The translations under genes were made by a program, and so were the position numbers. From Tritrichomonas foetus (lineage: Eukaryota; Parabasalia; Tritrichomonadida; Tritrichomonadidae), in contig MLAK01000722.1 in the NCBI GenBank assembly GCA_001839685.1, forward strand, positions 5,469 to 69,468: a stretch of 64,000 nucleotides of DNA. The letters run 5' to 3'. Shown here piece by piece: positions 1 through 9,273 of the stretch; position 1 is the stretch's first letter, and every line of letters starts with the position of its first letter. The notes under the pieces are model-generated. The model made no database searches. It was not told where the DNA came from and was given only the letters and a program-made list of their open reading frames with translations.

Positions 1-3
1 AAA

Positions 4-102
4 CATACAAATTACATTAATCATACAAATTACATTAATCATACAAATTACATTAATCATACAAATTACATTAATCATACAAATTACATTAATCATACAA
101 AC
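4..102. repeat. 18-bp tandem repeat at window edge
   Basis: Five complete copies of an 18-bp unit (catacaaattacattaat) start at 4, 22, 40, 58 and 76, and a partial sixth starts at 94. The copies are identical, so the array is young or homogenised. It may extend beyond the left edge. No gene overlaps it. The following 200 bases up to the gene end at 314 show nothing recognisable. Confidence 0.95.
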
Positions 103-313
103 TACTCAATAACTAATGTAAATATTTCATCTTTGATGATAATTTGTATTGAATCATAATGATAAAATTCTTCTTTTGATCTTTTCCTGATTTTGACTTT
201 TCCCTTGATAAAGTTATCACTTTTCCTATAATAATAATGGAGTAAAGAGAAAAGGGAAAAAATAATCCTTTATTAATAGTAACTACGCTATTTCGGGAAG
301 AAGTGCAAATTCT

Positions 314-1786
314 TCACCTGTACATTATGACTCTACCATTTTCTACTTCATATTTTACATTCAAAGAATCACATAATTTTTTAATATCATCGCTGAAAAT
401 TGGTTGATTTTGATAACGAGATACTGTGTTAAGGATAATTGTAAAGATTTTATAACTATTTCGTGGATTGAGTTGAAATAGATATCTTCTAATGAAAAAA
501 TCTATTGTCTTTTTCTGGAGACATGATAACATAAAAGTTCTTGGAATCTGATTTGATAACGAATTCAGTTTTTTGGATACTGAGTTTATTTTGACTTTTG
601 AGTATGAATCATAATTAGTGTGAGGAAAGAAATTAGCTGGAAATATTAATTCATTTATTTGGTTTTTATATCGTTCTTTTTCTAGTGTATGCATTTTTTT
701 ATATTTTTTGATTTCTTGTTGGCAAAGTCGTTCCAATTTTGTGATTATTTCATTTGGAAAAGAAACAAGAGGATATGAGTGATTTTTATGAGTTTTAATC
801 TTACGGTCTATTCGATTATTTATATATTCATTCACGTTGGAAATCATTCTTTGAAAATTCCAATAAAATATATCGTCAACTTGTGATCTGTGATTTTGTA
901 AGAAATTTTTGAAAAAACTATCTATTTGAAAAATATAATACAATGAAAAAGGAATTTGAATGAGTGATTGTTTTATAAATTTGTGAATTTGCTGTTTTTC
1001 ATGCGATTGATCAATAATTTCGTGAATTTGATGATTAATGTCAAAAATATTTGATGGATTATTACGGCAGAAATCAATTAATTGGCTTATCCGCTCATTA
1101 ACATGATTAGTGCTTTGGTGATGATTAAAAAACAAACTATATATCACCTTTCCAAAATCAGAAATATCTTTCATTTTATTTTTTGTATTAAAATAGTGGG
1201 ATTTCGGGAAAGGCAGCAATGTAACATCAACATAGTTGTTATAAATATTATAACATATAAATATTTGATCTAAAGATAAATTCCCATGAACATTCCCATA
1301 TGAATGTAACCCAATTAATTCTGTAAAAATTTCATAAATCCAAGAAACTTTTATAAAAATCGGAATCTCACTAGAATAATATAAAAAAGTTGTAAGCTTC
1401 ATAATAGGGAGCCTCTCTAATATGTATTGATTGGAAAAAGATGTAGAATGAGCCTTTTGGGAAATATTCGTAATATATATTGTATCTTTTCTAAAATTAT
1501 CAATAACAGATAAAATGAGTCGATTTGAGGTTTGACAATGTTGAATTTGGTAATTAAACATTGGAAATTGCATATTTATAGGAATAATTCTGTTTAGAAA
1601 ACTGAATTTTTCAGTACATAGTCTTTTGAGCTTGTTTTTAAGGTTAAAAAATGCCGACATGTAGTAATCCATAATATTGTGGTTATTCAAGAGATTATTT
1701 TGTGTTGGGATATAACGATAATACTCATTTTTGTGTGCAAAATCTTTAATAACATAATAAATTGTTGAATTTACGATAAAATTCAT
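314..1786 (-). CDS. Kinase-fold-like protein, probable pseudokinase (490 aa)
   Basis: The frame is open to a TTG at 1801, but the first in-frame ATG is at 1786, giving 490 residues. The family is not certain. About a third of the way in, a stretch reads like the catalytic loop of a protein kinase C-lobe with HGN-L in place of HRD-L (GNVHGNLSLDQIF), followed some 30 residues later by DISDFGKVIYSLFF, which resembles helix F. The glycine loop, the VAIK lysine and a proper DFG are not visible, so catalysis is unlikely. The remainder is Asn/Ile/Lys-rich without clear domains. It lies 61 bp downstream of, and on the same strand as, a second kinase-like gene, which suggests a tandem pair of diverged paralogues. 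The kinase relationship is inferred from short motifs; the reading frame itself is clear. Confidence 0.6.
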   Translation of the reverse strand: MNFIVNSTIYYVIKDFAHKNEYYRYIPTQNNLLNNHNIMDYYMSAFFNLKNKLKRLCTEKFSFLNRIIPINMQFPMFNYQIQHCQTSNRLILSVIDNFRKDTIYITNISQKAHSTSFSNQYILERLPIMKLTTFLYYSSEIPIFIKVSWIYEIFTELIGLHSYGNVHGNLSLDQIFICYNIYNNYVDVTLLPFPKSHYFNTKNKMKDISDFGKVIYSLFFNHHQSTNHVNERISQLIDFCRNNPSNIFDINHQIHEIIDQSHEKQQIHKFIKQSLIQIPFSLYYIFQIDSFFKNFLQNHRSQVDDIFYWNFQRMISNVNEYINNRIDRKIKTHKNHSYPLVSFPNEIITKLERLCQQEIKKYKKMHTLEKERYKNQINELIFPANFFPHTNYDSYSKVKINSVSKKLNSLSNQIPRTFMLSCLQKKTIDFFIRRYLFQLNPRNSYKIFTIILNTVSRYQNQPIFSDDIKKLCDSLNVKYEVENGRVIMYR

Positions 1787-1846
1787 TTGGGCCACAGCCA
1801 ATGTCTTGAATGTACAACGATATTCATTTCCATTAATAGCAGTTGA

Positions 1847-3799
1847 TTAGCGAAAATTGATTTCATTTTCATGCAATGTATAAATTTTAGTATTGTGAAT
1901 CATATTAATCAAGTATAAAAATGGTTGATCACCTAAAGAAGTAATGTTCCGAGAAAAACATGTAGAGAAAACATGAATAAATTCATCAAATTCATCATCT
2001 ATAAACATCATGTGTAATATGCCATCTCCTTCTTTTGATTTGGAAAATTCTTTGGGGATATATTTCTATGTTCTCATCAAATTGTACACACTCATGCAAT
2101 CTTTATCATTAAGTAATTCCATGGGATGAATCAATGTCACAATATAGAACATCAATACTCCAAAAAAATAAAGAATATGATCAATGCAGATTTGTTCTGG
2201 GGTAATTATATCAATCGAATATCCTGAACATTTTATTGAAGTAGGGTGAAGGTAATACTTGGTATTCTCAGGATAGGTACGGCTTAATACTGTTCTTTTG
2301 TCAAAGTCAACTTTCGCAAGATAAACATCTTTCTTTTCATTAACCAAAAAACATTTATCAGACAAGCTAACATATCCCTTATATTCTTGGGATACATAAT
2401 GGAGTGCTTCTAATATTTCTAATAAAAACACTATTTTATCAGAGGTAGTTATACTATATTTATTTTTGCAAATATAATTATATAAATCTCCTCCTGGAAA
2501 AAAAGATGTATATTCAAATGAATGGTTATCGGTAATTATATTAAACAGAAATTTAGGAGTCGTGGATTTTTTCCTATGAAATAGAGGCGATGTGTCTTTA
2601 GTAATTCTTTTTTCCCAAAAAAAGATTTCATTATTTGAATTAGAGATCAAATATTTAGCATCTCCCTGATAAATCAAATGCCATGATGGATCTTTTTTCA
2701 TAATGATTTGATCTTGGAATTGACAATGTATATTATCCATTATTAACGAAGTTAAATATCGTAATAAAAAATGCTTTTTTTGTTCCAGTATTATCGATAA
2801 ACAACGATCAATATCACCATTCTGATCACTGAGATAACCTTTTTCAAGAAGAAACTGTATGAAAGTATCGAATACATTTGAATATTGAATCTTTGAGTTA
2901 TTGCATTGCTTCCAATATATCTTTAACCCATTAATTATAAAAGAAGGCGATACTTCCCTTTTCTCATTGATTATACAGTGTAAAAGAAGAAAATAAGAAT
3001 TCGGTTTTAATGGTTGGTATGACGAGAAGCACTGATTAGACATGCTGCTAACATACTCAAGAATCGACTTTTTATAGATTTTATATTGTTTATATTCTTT
3101 AGAATGAATATTTCCTATGAAATTACGAATTTTTTGAATTGAATCTACTTGTATATTAGTTTCTTGTTGGTAAACATGAGAGAAAATACAGATATTAACT
3201 TTACTTTCAATTTTTGGGTGTTTAGAAGTTTCTGAATTCACTTCCAACTTTTGATCAATTTGCCTTTTGAAATCAAGTAGATCAAACAAAAAAGCACAGA
3301 AGATATCCTCATAATTAATATTTTGCCTTTTTGAATGAAGTGATAAAGTCAATAAATTAATTTTTATTGCACCTGTGAATTGGTCAATGTAAAGAGAGCT
3401 GAGTGGAATTGATTTAATAGGAATATCATAGCATTGAAAAAATAAAAATAAATGATTGACAAATTCACTAATGTATAGTATTTCATTACCATTGATTTTT
3501 CTTTCTCTCTTCATAAAATACTCAGGAACTGAATATAAAAGTTCTATATTTGTAGGGACAAAAAATTTTCCGTCATAAGGATAGACTTCTTTCCAAGTGA
3601 ATGTAAAAAAATTGACTTTGCCAAATTGTTTACATATAAGGGCTTTATCAATCATATATTTTTCATATTTATCCAATATTTCTTGACATTTTGGGAAATC
3701 TTTTGATAAATATTCGTAAAAAACTTGGAAATTATCTTTTTTAATATATAATGTTCCATTTAGATCATTAGACAGCGGAACAATGTTTTCCTTCTTCAT
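1847..3799 (-). pseudogene. Kinase-like gene interrupted by an in-frame TAG
   Basis: The ATG at 3799 opens a frame of 577 codons that stops at TAG (2066-2068). The same frame then continues for 72 further sense codons (beginning KYIPKEFSK) to TAA at 1847-1849 with no other stop. The N-terminal ~370 residues are unassigned. Residues ~380-577 resemble a degraded kinase domain: GGDLYNYI as hinge-like segment, LLEILEALHYVSQEYKGYVSL where the catalytic loop should be (no HRD), VDFD in place of DFG, and ITPEQ near the APE position. The post-TAG segment looks like the continuation of the C-lobe rather than random sequence. The simplest reading is a recent nonsense mutation in a pseudokinase gene. 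Stop-codon readthrough or a base-call error are the alternatives. Without readthrough the product is 577 residues (2066-3799). Confidence 0.6.
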
Positions 3800-3928
3800 T
3801 GAGTAAAATGAAACATTGTATTAATGTTCAAATTTTTGATACCTTCACAAATTCTGCTTTGATTGGTTTTCAATCGAGATTCTTGGAAAAAATGACATTT
3901 TCGATTGAATTTTAGGCAAAGGTTTGGT

Positions 3929-5022
3929 AGATGTATACAAACTAACTAGCTCTAGATGTAGAAGACTATTGAGAGATCTAAATGGATAATTGTTGATATT
4001 ATTGTCATCTAAAAATTATTTAATTGTAATCCTATTAATAATATATAAATATTATAATTTAAAAATCAAGATACAGAGAAAACCAAATCTAAAAAAAAAT
4101 TGTGAGAAAAAAATAAACCCCACAGAAATTTCTGAGAATTATAGAGATAAAAAGTGATTTTATAGCATTAATATCTTGATTATTTCTTATCATAAATCGT
4201 GCTTTTTATTATCATATGACCCTCCATCGAAAATTATAATGTTTTCCAAAATACAAAAATGAAGTATAAAAAAATATTAATAATTTTGATATAAATATAA
4301 AAAATTTAGGCATCAATGAGAAGATTACGAATGTTTTGCTATCTAAATGGCGAGTCATCAGAAAAGTCACTTGGCATCGAGTCTGGAAAAAAACATATTG
4401 GATTCCATTTTTCTTGATTTGGTCTTTCAATCGTTGTATCTGTATCCCTGCTTGAGAATGTGCTGTTGAGGACTGCCAGTCTATTTTCTTCATATACAAA
4501 AATTTTATGACAGAAAAGATTTCAATACATTCATATTTGTCAAATGGAAATTGAATTAATTCAACATCACTGAGTTAAAACTATCAAAATTTTCGCGATT
4601 TTTAATTAAAAATCGATAGAAGAAGTGTAAATAGAATTATGGGAAGCAGTATTATAATCTTTATGATTCTTGGAAAAAAAGCTTCTCACAATTTTTTTTA
4701 GGCTTTCTCCAAAATCGCTCTTTTTTCGGTTTAATTGTTGCAAAATTTCAAAACTATGAATAAATATGGCTCATAACTATAAAATATAGATTTAACAATT
4801 GACTGAAAGCTGTTCACCCGAAAACTGAAACAATAGCTTCTTCAGAATCATTTTCGAAATATTTTTGAATTCGGCCATTTGCGAAGTTTGCGATAAGGGA
4901 AATTTTCGTCATTCTTTTAGCTATTTGGGTTTTGATTTTTGACTGATGGTATTAAGTAATACTGATGATAAGGATCATTTTAGTGATTTCGTACGTTAAG
5001 ACTATTTGGTTTGTATACATCT
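3929..5022 (-). mobile_element. Possible decayed DNA transposon
   Basis: A 14-bp sequence (agatgtatacaaac, 3929-3942) is repeated exactly in inverted orientation at 5009-5022, bracketing 1.09 kb that contains a minus-strand transposase-like relic. The inverted match is partly helped by its palindromic core tgtataca, and the octamer ggtttggt lies next to both copies in direct orientation (3921-3928 and 5023-5030). Terminal repeats around a broken transposase suggest a small dead DNA element. The boundaries are tentative. Confidence 0.25.
4235..4940 (-). pseudogene. Transposase-like coding relic
   Basis: Between about 4940 and 4235 the minus strand has protein-like segments in shifting frames with several stops. 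One begins MTKISLIANFANG near 4930. Another carries SDFGESLKKIVRS around 4700. The last begins MKKIDWQSSTAH at 4493 and passes through KKNGIQYVFF; after a frameshift it continues as PDSMPSDFSDD. The spacing of the STAH motif followed by a xxFFPxSxPSD-type motif recalls the second and third catalytic blocks of DDE transposases (compare HxDNAxxH and YSPDLAPSD in mariner). The family is not identified. The multiple lesions mean it cannot encode a functional protein. Confidence 0.35.
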
Positions 5023-6377
5023 GGTTTGGTCTTATTATTTAATTCAAATTTATGATGTTTCTAAAAGGTATTCAAGCAAATCGTTTGGGGTATGTAGCCA
5101 AATTGGGGGAATATAATTTAATGTTTAATATGAATAATTGATAACAAAGATATAAATCATATATTTTATTGAAAGAATTTAGATAATATTTATATTATGA
5201 GAAGATATTATAGAAATATTGATTTGAAGAAATTCTGAAGATATAATATTTTTATTTCAAAAATTGAGAACAAATTAATAACAAAATGTAAATCAAAATA
5301 GCTTTATTGTTCTAATGCAATATAATTTCTGAAGATTTTCACTACTCCTCAAATAAAAAAACGACAACAATATTGTAATTTCCAAAAGAACAAAAAAGAG
5401 GAAATAATTCAAAATTTGNTGATGTAATTATTAATCATATAATCTGAAATTTGCCTGTATCTAAAAGGAATATAATCTTAAAATACCAATGGAACAGTTT
5501 TTGGTAAGAAATCAAATCCATCCCATTGACATTTTAACATTATTTTGACCAGGTATATTTTTATGTGATTAAACCAATAATATTGACTTGCAAGACCTAT
5601 TCTGGGTTTTGAGGCGAGAATGGAAGCTCAAACTCCAGTGCTTCATTATCGCCTTTTGACAGAAATTGAAATATCTTTTCACAATTAATTCAATTTCACT
5701 TAAAAATTAAAAAGAAAATTGAAATATAGCTTTATCTTGAAAATTTCAATTAAAAAATCTTTTTCTGGTGGTGACAATATATACTATGCATATTTAAAGA
5801 TAACATTCCAATTGAGAAGGTGAAAGACCCCACAATGGGCAGCAAAAGGCATCGGAAGTTAATTTTTTAAAGTTTTTTAACTTTTTTGAGAAATCATGAA
5901 GTCTTAATTCAGACTTTTTATGATAATTAAAACATATAGACTAATCTGAACAAATATGCAATGTGATTTGGCAATTATCACTTCAAGATCAAATTTGCAA
6001 TACATACGACATTTATGATAACCAGTCCGATAAATAAGAGAAAAAGTATGAAACGATACAAATCCCAATATTGCCAATATATGTGACAATTAATTAATCA
6101 CAAAATATTTGCACAGTTTCCACTACTTCTCATTTTTATATCATTATGTATGCATTAAATGAATAAAATAATGCTGATAATACTACTTATAATAAAAAAC
6201 TAATGTTACAACAGAACGAGGTACAATGCTCTATTATTATTTATTATTACATACTTCAATTCAAGAACATATTTTATTTAAAGCAACATTTCTTTGTGTC
6301 ATTCTTTTTAAGCCTGATAGAAATTCCTATTCAATAAAAAAGAAGGTAAATCATTTTATTTACATTGGCAGGGAATT
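5023..6377. other. Gene-poor AT-rich interval
   Basis: No supported gene. The strands contain only short, low-complexity open frames, such as a 61-codon minus-strand frame at 5904-6089 with no recognisable motif. One undetermined base (n) lies at 5419, so the assembly is imperfect here. Poly-A and poly-T tracts are frequent. Confidence 0.6.
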
Positions 6378-9191
6378 TCATGCAGATATCTCTTGATTTT
6401 GTTGATTTTCATGAATAATGGTCATGATTTCTTTATGACCTGAAAGGAGTTCTTGTGAGAGGTTTTTAACATCTCTTCTTACGAGCTTTAATATGCTGAT
6501 AACAGAAGGATTTAATGCACTGGCCTGAGAAATTGTAATTTTGCTGAGTTTTTCTTCTTGCTCTTTTAATAAAGTTTTCATTTCTGTGATATTTGTTGAG
6601 AGGATTTCAGAAACTGTTTGGATAATTTGTCTTCCATTATTTTCCCATTGCAATAAAGTTGATATTTGTGGTTCTGTTTTTCCATTGCCAAATGCATCCC
6701 AAATAATATGAATCAGAATTTGACAATTCTCCAAAATATTTTTTATTGAAGATTGATCGTTGTAAGCGATGGATGTTTCAATGTTATAGCTTTGGTTTTG
6801 ACTATATATGCTACTATTTTTTTCAAATATATCAGAATTAGGTAAATTAATTGCAGATAGTCTTATATTCATCAAGCTTTTTTCATTTTCTTCATTAATG
6901 AAACGCGATATATCACAAATATCATCTCTATCCCACTTTTCTTTGAATGCCAAAAGTTTTGTGATTGTATCTTTGGAAATTGGTGTTTTAGATGCACTTC
7001 TTAGTGTTCTCTGGTGTCCTTTTAAGCATATCAAAGTACTTCTCTTTAAATCAGAAATCATTGAATTTGTAATTTTAGCGAATACTTGGAAATTCTTTTT
7101 ATTTTCTCTTATATAGTTATTTAAAAGAGTTATTACAAAATTAATTAGTTTCTGGAAATTATAGAGTAATAAAGAAAACTTATAATCAAATTCACCTAAA
7201 AGTGCTTTTGTTCTATCATCAATTATATTAAGTATTCCCATCATATTTTGTGTTAGAGTCATTTTCATATCTCTTTCTGTTTCGTATTTATTCTTAATTT
7301 CTCTATTAGATTTTTTAAGATCTTCGTTTTCTCTCTGAATAGGAATAACTTTGAATGAATTTTGTGATAATTTAGAAATTTCATTTTTAAGTGCGACAAT
7401 TTCTTCACTTTTTTCATTCCGAAGTCTATTGTTAGCATCTTGAAGAAATTTGATTTGTTGTTTTAATTGCGTAACATGTTTGCTTTCGTTCCTTTCTGGA
7501 ATAGAATTATTTAATTCTCGATGGATTCTTCTCAAATTATCAACTTCATCGATTAAATCTTCATTTTCTCCTTTTAATATTTCAACTTGTTGAGTTAAGG
7601 CCATGTTTTGGCATTGCAATTGATCACAATTCTTAACTAATTGATCAATATACTCTCTCAATTCATTGTTATTAACTTGAATTGAACGATATTGTGATAT
7701 ATCATTTGATAGTTGCTTTATTTTTGAATATAATTGTTGATTCAATTGTTCATGCAGTTCTTCAACCTCTTTAAGTAACTTTTTCTTTTCTTTTTTGGCA
7801 TGCAATAATTGAGCCTCATTATCTGCAAAAGAAAATGAAATAGAATAATTTTGGTTTGTTTCAGTCTTATTTGTGGAGCTAGTATATACATAATTTCCCG
7901 ACAAAAGTCTGTTAATTGAAGATTGAAGTGCCCATTTTTTGTTTTTAAGGATTTGTTTTTTGGCAACTAATTTTTGATACTTTAAAATATCAGTTTCTTC
8001 TTTCAATAGTGCGTTTGTACTTGTATTTGATTTAGAATTGATCTCCATTTTTCCATTATCATTGTTCTTTTTCGGAATGGAACTACTTGCTTTGTTGAGC
8101 TGTGATTTTAAGTCCACAATTATCAAGTCAGCATTTGCTAACTCTTCACTTAGTTGATTATTTTGATCTCTTAACTGGGAATTTTCTTTCGAAATTTCTT
8201 CAAATTTTGGACCAATATCTTCAAATTCTAATACATTAAAAGCATTCATTAGTTCAACATTTCCATTTTCAAGATGTTGAATTGTCATTTGAAAATTATT
8301 TATCATTTTATTGGCATCATTAATTTTCTCATTCAGTATTTTATTTTCTTGTATAAGCTGCTTATTTTTATTCTTTATATTCATATTCTCGATTACTAAA
8401 ATGCTATTTTGCTCCGAAACATTTCCATTTTGATCTTCATTTTGAATTTCTTCCAATTGCTTTTCAAGGAGTGATATCTGTCTTGTCAATTTCTCATTTT
8501 TAGCTTCTGACATTTTAAGAGCATTTTCAATTTCTTTGTTTTCTATTTCTTTTGTATCAATACGATTTATTTCAATTTCATTTCTTAAAGATTCAAGTTC
8601 TTTTCTCAAAATGTGATTTTCGTTAATCAAATCATAGTTTCTTTGATTTAATTCTTTATTTTCTTTTGAAAGTTCTGTCGCTTTAGCTACTATTTCCATA
8701 TGATCAACTGAAGTTTGTGCACCTTCTTCATATATTTCGGAATTTTCAACAGCTTCTTCTATTTGCTGTTTATTTCTTTTCTTTAAATCATTGATTAATT
8801 TGAGATTTGAATCCAAAACACTTTTTAGTTGTTGTTTCAAACTTGGTGACTGAGGGAGTCGCTTTTCAACTGGAGTAGAAAATTTATAATCAGTTGCTTT
8901 ACCGATTTCAGCTGAAAGATTAGCAATTTTCTTTTCTTGTTCAATGATGGTATTCATCAAATCTTCTTCCAAATTTTTCGACCGTGAAAAATCTCTCATT
9001 TCCGTAAATAAGTTGCTCAATAAAAGTTTAAGCGTGAAATTTTCGTTTTCTAGGTTTTCTACATTCTTTTGATAATCACGAACATAAATAAAAGGCGTGT
9101 TTTCAACATCTGTTGGCGTCATCATTGAGGCAGATCGATTTCCTGATGTGTCGCTATGAATATTCAATAGTTTGCGTGGGGTAGACAGCAT
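6378..9191 (-). CDS. Large coiled-coil protein with candidate centrosomin CM1 motif
   Basis: The frame is open to a TTG at 9242, but the first ATG is at 9191, giving 937 residues starting MLSTPRKLLN. Residues ~37-64 match the hallmark of the Cnn_1N/CM1 domain of centrosomin, CDK5RAP2 and Mto1: a charged helix, then ENFTLKLLL (family consensus ENFxLKLRIYFL), then a second helix with repeated EE and KK pairs. CM1 recruits or activates gamma-tubulin ring complexes at microtubule-organising centres. Nearly all of residues ~60-640 is predicted heptad-rich coiled coil (Leu/Ile/Asn/Glu/Lys). The C-terminal third is less regular, and ends in another helical stretch. TPRK at the N-terminus and SPSLK further on fit CDK sites. 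It is divergently paired with the next gene across an ~80-bp spacer. CM1 identity is inferred from a short motif; a generic coiled-coil protein is the alternative. Confidence 0.7.
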   Translation of the reverse strand: MLSTPRKLLNIHSDTSGNRSASMMTPTDVENTPFIYVRDYQKNVENLENENFTLKLLLSNLFTEMRDFSRSKNLEEDLMNTIIEQEKKIANLSAEIGKATDYKFSTPVEKRLPQSPSLKQQLKSVLDSNLKLINDLKKRNKQQIEEAVENSEIYEEGAQTSVDHMEIVAKATELSKENKELNQRNYDLINENHILRKELESLRNEIEINRIDTKEIENKEIENALKMSEAKNEKLTRQISLLEKQLEEIQNEDQNGNVSEQNSILVIENMNIKNKNKQLIQENKILNEKINDANKMINNFQMTIQHLENGNVELMNAFNVLEFEDIGPKFEEISKENSQLRDQNNQLSEELANADLIIVDLKSQLNKASSSIPKKNNDNGKMEINSKSNTSTNALLKEETDILKYQKLVAKKQILKNKKWALQSSINRLLSGNYVYTSSTNKTETNQNYSISFSFADNEAQLLHAKKEKKKLLKEVEELHEQLNQQLYSKIKQLSNDISQYRSIQVNNNELREYIDQLVKNCDQLQCQNMALTQQVEILKGENEDLIDEVDNLRRIHRELNNSIPERNESKHVTQLKQQIKFLQDANNRLRNEKSEEIVALKNEISKLSQNSFKVIPIQRENEDLKKSNREIKNKYETERDMKMTLTQNMMGILNIIDDRTKALLGEFDYKFSLLLYNFQKLINFVITLLNNYIRENKKNFQVFAKITNSMISDLKRSTLICLKGHQRTLRSASKTPISKDTITKLLAFKEKWDRDDICDISRFINEENEKSLMNIRLSAINLPNSDIFEKNSSIYSQNQSYNIETSIAYNDQSSIKNILENCQILIHIIWDAFGNGKTEPQISTLLQWENNGRQIIQTVSEILSTNITEMKTLLKEQEEKLSKITISQASALNPSVISILKLVRRDVKNLSQELLSGHKEIMTIIHENQQNQEISA

Positions 9192-9273
9192 TGCTGATGC
9201 TACAAATTCTTCACTTTCAATTCTTTTCAATTTGTTTCGCAAAAATAATAAACGTCACTCATTCAAATAAAAC
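9192..9273. promoter_or_regulatory. Short divergent promoter with Inr-like motif
   Basis: Only 82 bases separate the two divergent ATGs (9191 minus, 9274 plus). On the plus strand TCACT at 9255-9259 fits the trichomonad initiator TCA+1Py(T/A), with the A 17 bases upstream of the plus-strand ATG. No equally good motif was found for the minus-strand gene. A shared promoter would couple expression of the two coiled-coil proteins. Confidence 0.5.

Noticed and set aside
1..102. CRISPR-like or telomeric repeat
   Set aside because: Direct tandem copies without spacers, and a unit unlike telomeric repeats; it is a plain satellite.
5904..6089. 61-codon minus-strand frame
   Set aside because: No motif, low-complexity composition and no promoter signal; expected by chance in AT-rich DNA.
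6808..7116. Plus-strand frame of 102 codons inside the CM1-like gene
   Set aside because: It is antisense to a well-supported long coiled-coil gene and is hydrophobic only because it mirrors Glu/Lys-rich codons.
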